Assembly (NCBI GenBank): GCA_903911165.1
Contig: CAIWCQ010000215.1
Span: 1-5,618 of the forward strand
Direction of reading: 5' to 3'
Origin: an uncultured Actinomycetes bacterium
GTDB taxonomy: Bacteria; Actinomycetota; Actinomycetes; Mycobacteriales; Mycobacteriaceae
Length of the DNA stretch: 5,618 nucleotides
The position numbers were made by a program, and so were the translations under genes. The notes under the pieces were generated by a model that was not told where the DNA came from, did not search any database, and saw only the letters and a program-made list of their open reading frames with translations. The first letter of the stretch is position 1. Every line of letters starts with the position of its first letter. Below are positions 4,943 through 5,618 of the stretch, in pieces.

Positions 4943-5618
4943 ATAGAAATTCTGCGCACACCCGATAGCCGCTTCGAGAATCTGCCCGGTTGGCCCTTCG
5001 AGCCGCACTACACCGACATCACCGATCCCGACACCGGGCAGGCCCTGCGGATGGCCTGGGTGGATGAAGGCCCGCGGGAGGGTCCCGCAGTGTTGCTTCT
5101 GCACGGTGAACCCAGCTGGTCGTACCTGTATCGGCACATCATCGCGCAACTCGTCGCGTCGGGTCATCGGGTCCTGGCGCCCGATCTGATCGGTTTCGGC
5201 CGCTCCGACAAGCCGGCCGACCGTGACGACTACACCTACGAACGTCACGTCGCATGGCTGAGCCAGTGGTTCACCGGGATAGACGTCCAGGACGTGACGT
5301 TGTTCTGCCAGGACTGGGGTGGGCTACTGGGCTTGCGCCTCGTGGCCGCCTATCCCGAGCGCTTCGCTGGTGTGGTTGTCGCGAACACCGGACTCCCGAT
5401 AGGAACCCCGCTCTCCGACGGGTTCCTGCAGTGGCTGGCGTTCAGTCAGAGCACGCCCGACCTGCCCATCGGCCAGATCGTCGCGATGGGTGTCGATCGA
5501 GACCTGAGCCAAGCCGAGGTTGACGCCTACGACGCACCCTTTCCTGACGCCAGTTTCAAAGGTGGCGCATGCCAGTTCCCCACGCTGGTTCCCATCACGC
5601 CCGAACATGCCTCAGTGA
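4943..5618 (+). CDS. dhmA: Haloalkane dehalogenase (DhmA/DhlA-like, HLD-I), 3' end missing, apparent ATA start
   Basis: The frame is open from 4943 to the right edge (225 codons; the final TGA is out of frame). Haloalkane dehalogenases are cytoplasmic alpha/beta-hydrolases that replace a halogen by hydroxyl through an aspartyl ester. The N-terminal [18 protein letters not shown] resembles DhlA and mycobacterial DhmA proteins. HGEP is at 54-57, [12 protein letters not shown] at 80-91, and the nucleophile motif QDWGG at 123-127 with D124 and W125; E56, D124 and W125 have the same numbers as in DhlA. The cap segment includes W164, a candidate second halide-binding Trp, and [10 protein letters not shown] (196-205). 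The catalytic acid and His would lie beyond the window. The conserved N-terminus starts immediately after an ATA codon preceded by a good Shine-Dalgarno. Later starts (ATG codon 37, GTG codon 40) would remove conserved sequence. It lies 41 nt after the hydrolase gene, so co-transcription is likely. Natural substrates are unknown. Confidence 0.9.
   Translation, partial: MEILRTPDSRFENLPGWPFEPHYTDITDPDTGQALRMAWVDEGPREGPAVLLLHGEPSWSYLYRHIIAQLVASGHRVLAPDLIGFGRSDKPADRDDYTYERHVAWLSQWFTGIDVQDVTLFCQDWGGLLGLRLVAAYPERFAGVVVANTGLPIGTPLSDGFLQWLAFSQSTPDLPIGQIVAMGVDRDLSQAEVDAYDAPFPDASFKGGACQFPTLVPITPEHASV

Noticed and set aside
1..5618. CRISPR array, insertion sequence, tRNA or rRNA
   Set aside because: No regularly spaced repeats, transposase motifs, terminal inverted repeats, or tRNA/rRNA-like sequence were seen on either strand.

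Overview
The window is high-GC DNA with strongly mycobacterial protein content: a CYP138-like P450, a LipE-type serine hydrolase and a DhmA/DhlA-type haloalkane dehalogenase. The source is most likely Mycobacterium sensu lato (for example Mycolicibacterium) or a close actinobacterial relative. This was judged from protein sequence patterns only, without a database search.

Layout. (1) Positions 1-945, plus strand: the C-terminal two thirds of a cytochrome P450, cut by the left edge. (2) Positions 942-3408, minus strand: a three-gene unit read right to left. It runs from a small von Willebrand factor A (vWA) protein, through an ADP-ribosylglycohydrolase (ARH/DraG family), to a nicotinamide/nicotinate mononucleotide adenylyltransferase (NMNAT) of unusually eukaryote-like type. 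The last two genes overlap by 14 nt. The NMNAT gene collides tail-to-tail with the P450 gene, and the two stop codons share bases. (3) Positions 3409-3629: a divergent control region with several inverted repeats and an AT-rich island. (4) Positions 3630-4901, plus strand: a beta-lactamase-fold serine hydrolase (EstB/LipE type). (5) Positions 4943-5618, plus strand: a haloalkane dehalogenase (HLD-I subfamily) running off the right edge. Its conserved N-terminus and its Shine-Dalgarno both point to an ATA codon where an ATG is expected.

How the genes may work together. The minus-strand unit looks like an NAD/ADP-ribose module. ARH enzymes remove ADP-ribose from proteins or small molecules, NMNAT makes NAD from mononucleotide plus ATP, and the vWA protein with an intact metal site could be a scaffold or regulator. 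That functional link is inferred from gene order and translational coupling. The plus-strand pair (hydrolase plus dehalogenase, 41 nt apart) looks like a small catabolic or detoxification operon.

The most noteworthy observations are the vWA-ARH-NMNAT unit, the leader and intergenic hairpins in that unit, the in-frame 15-bp tandem duplication in the NMNAT gene, and the ATA start of the dehalogenase.
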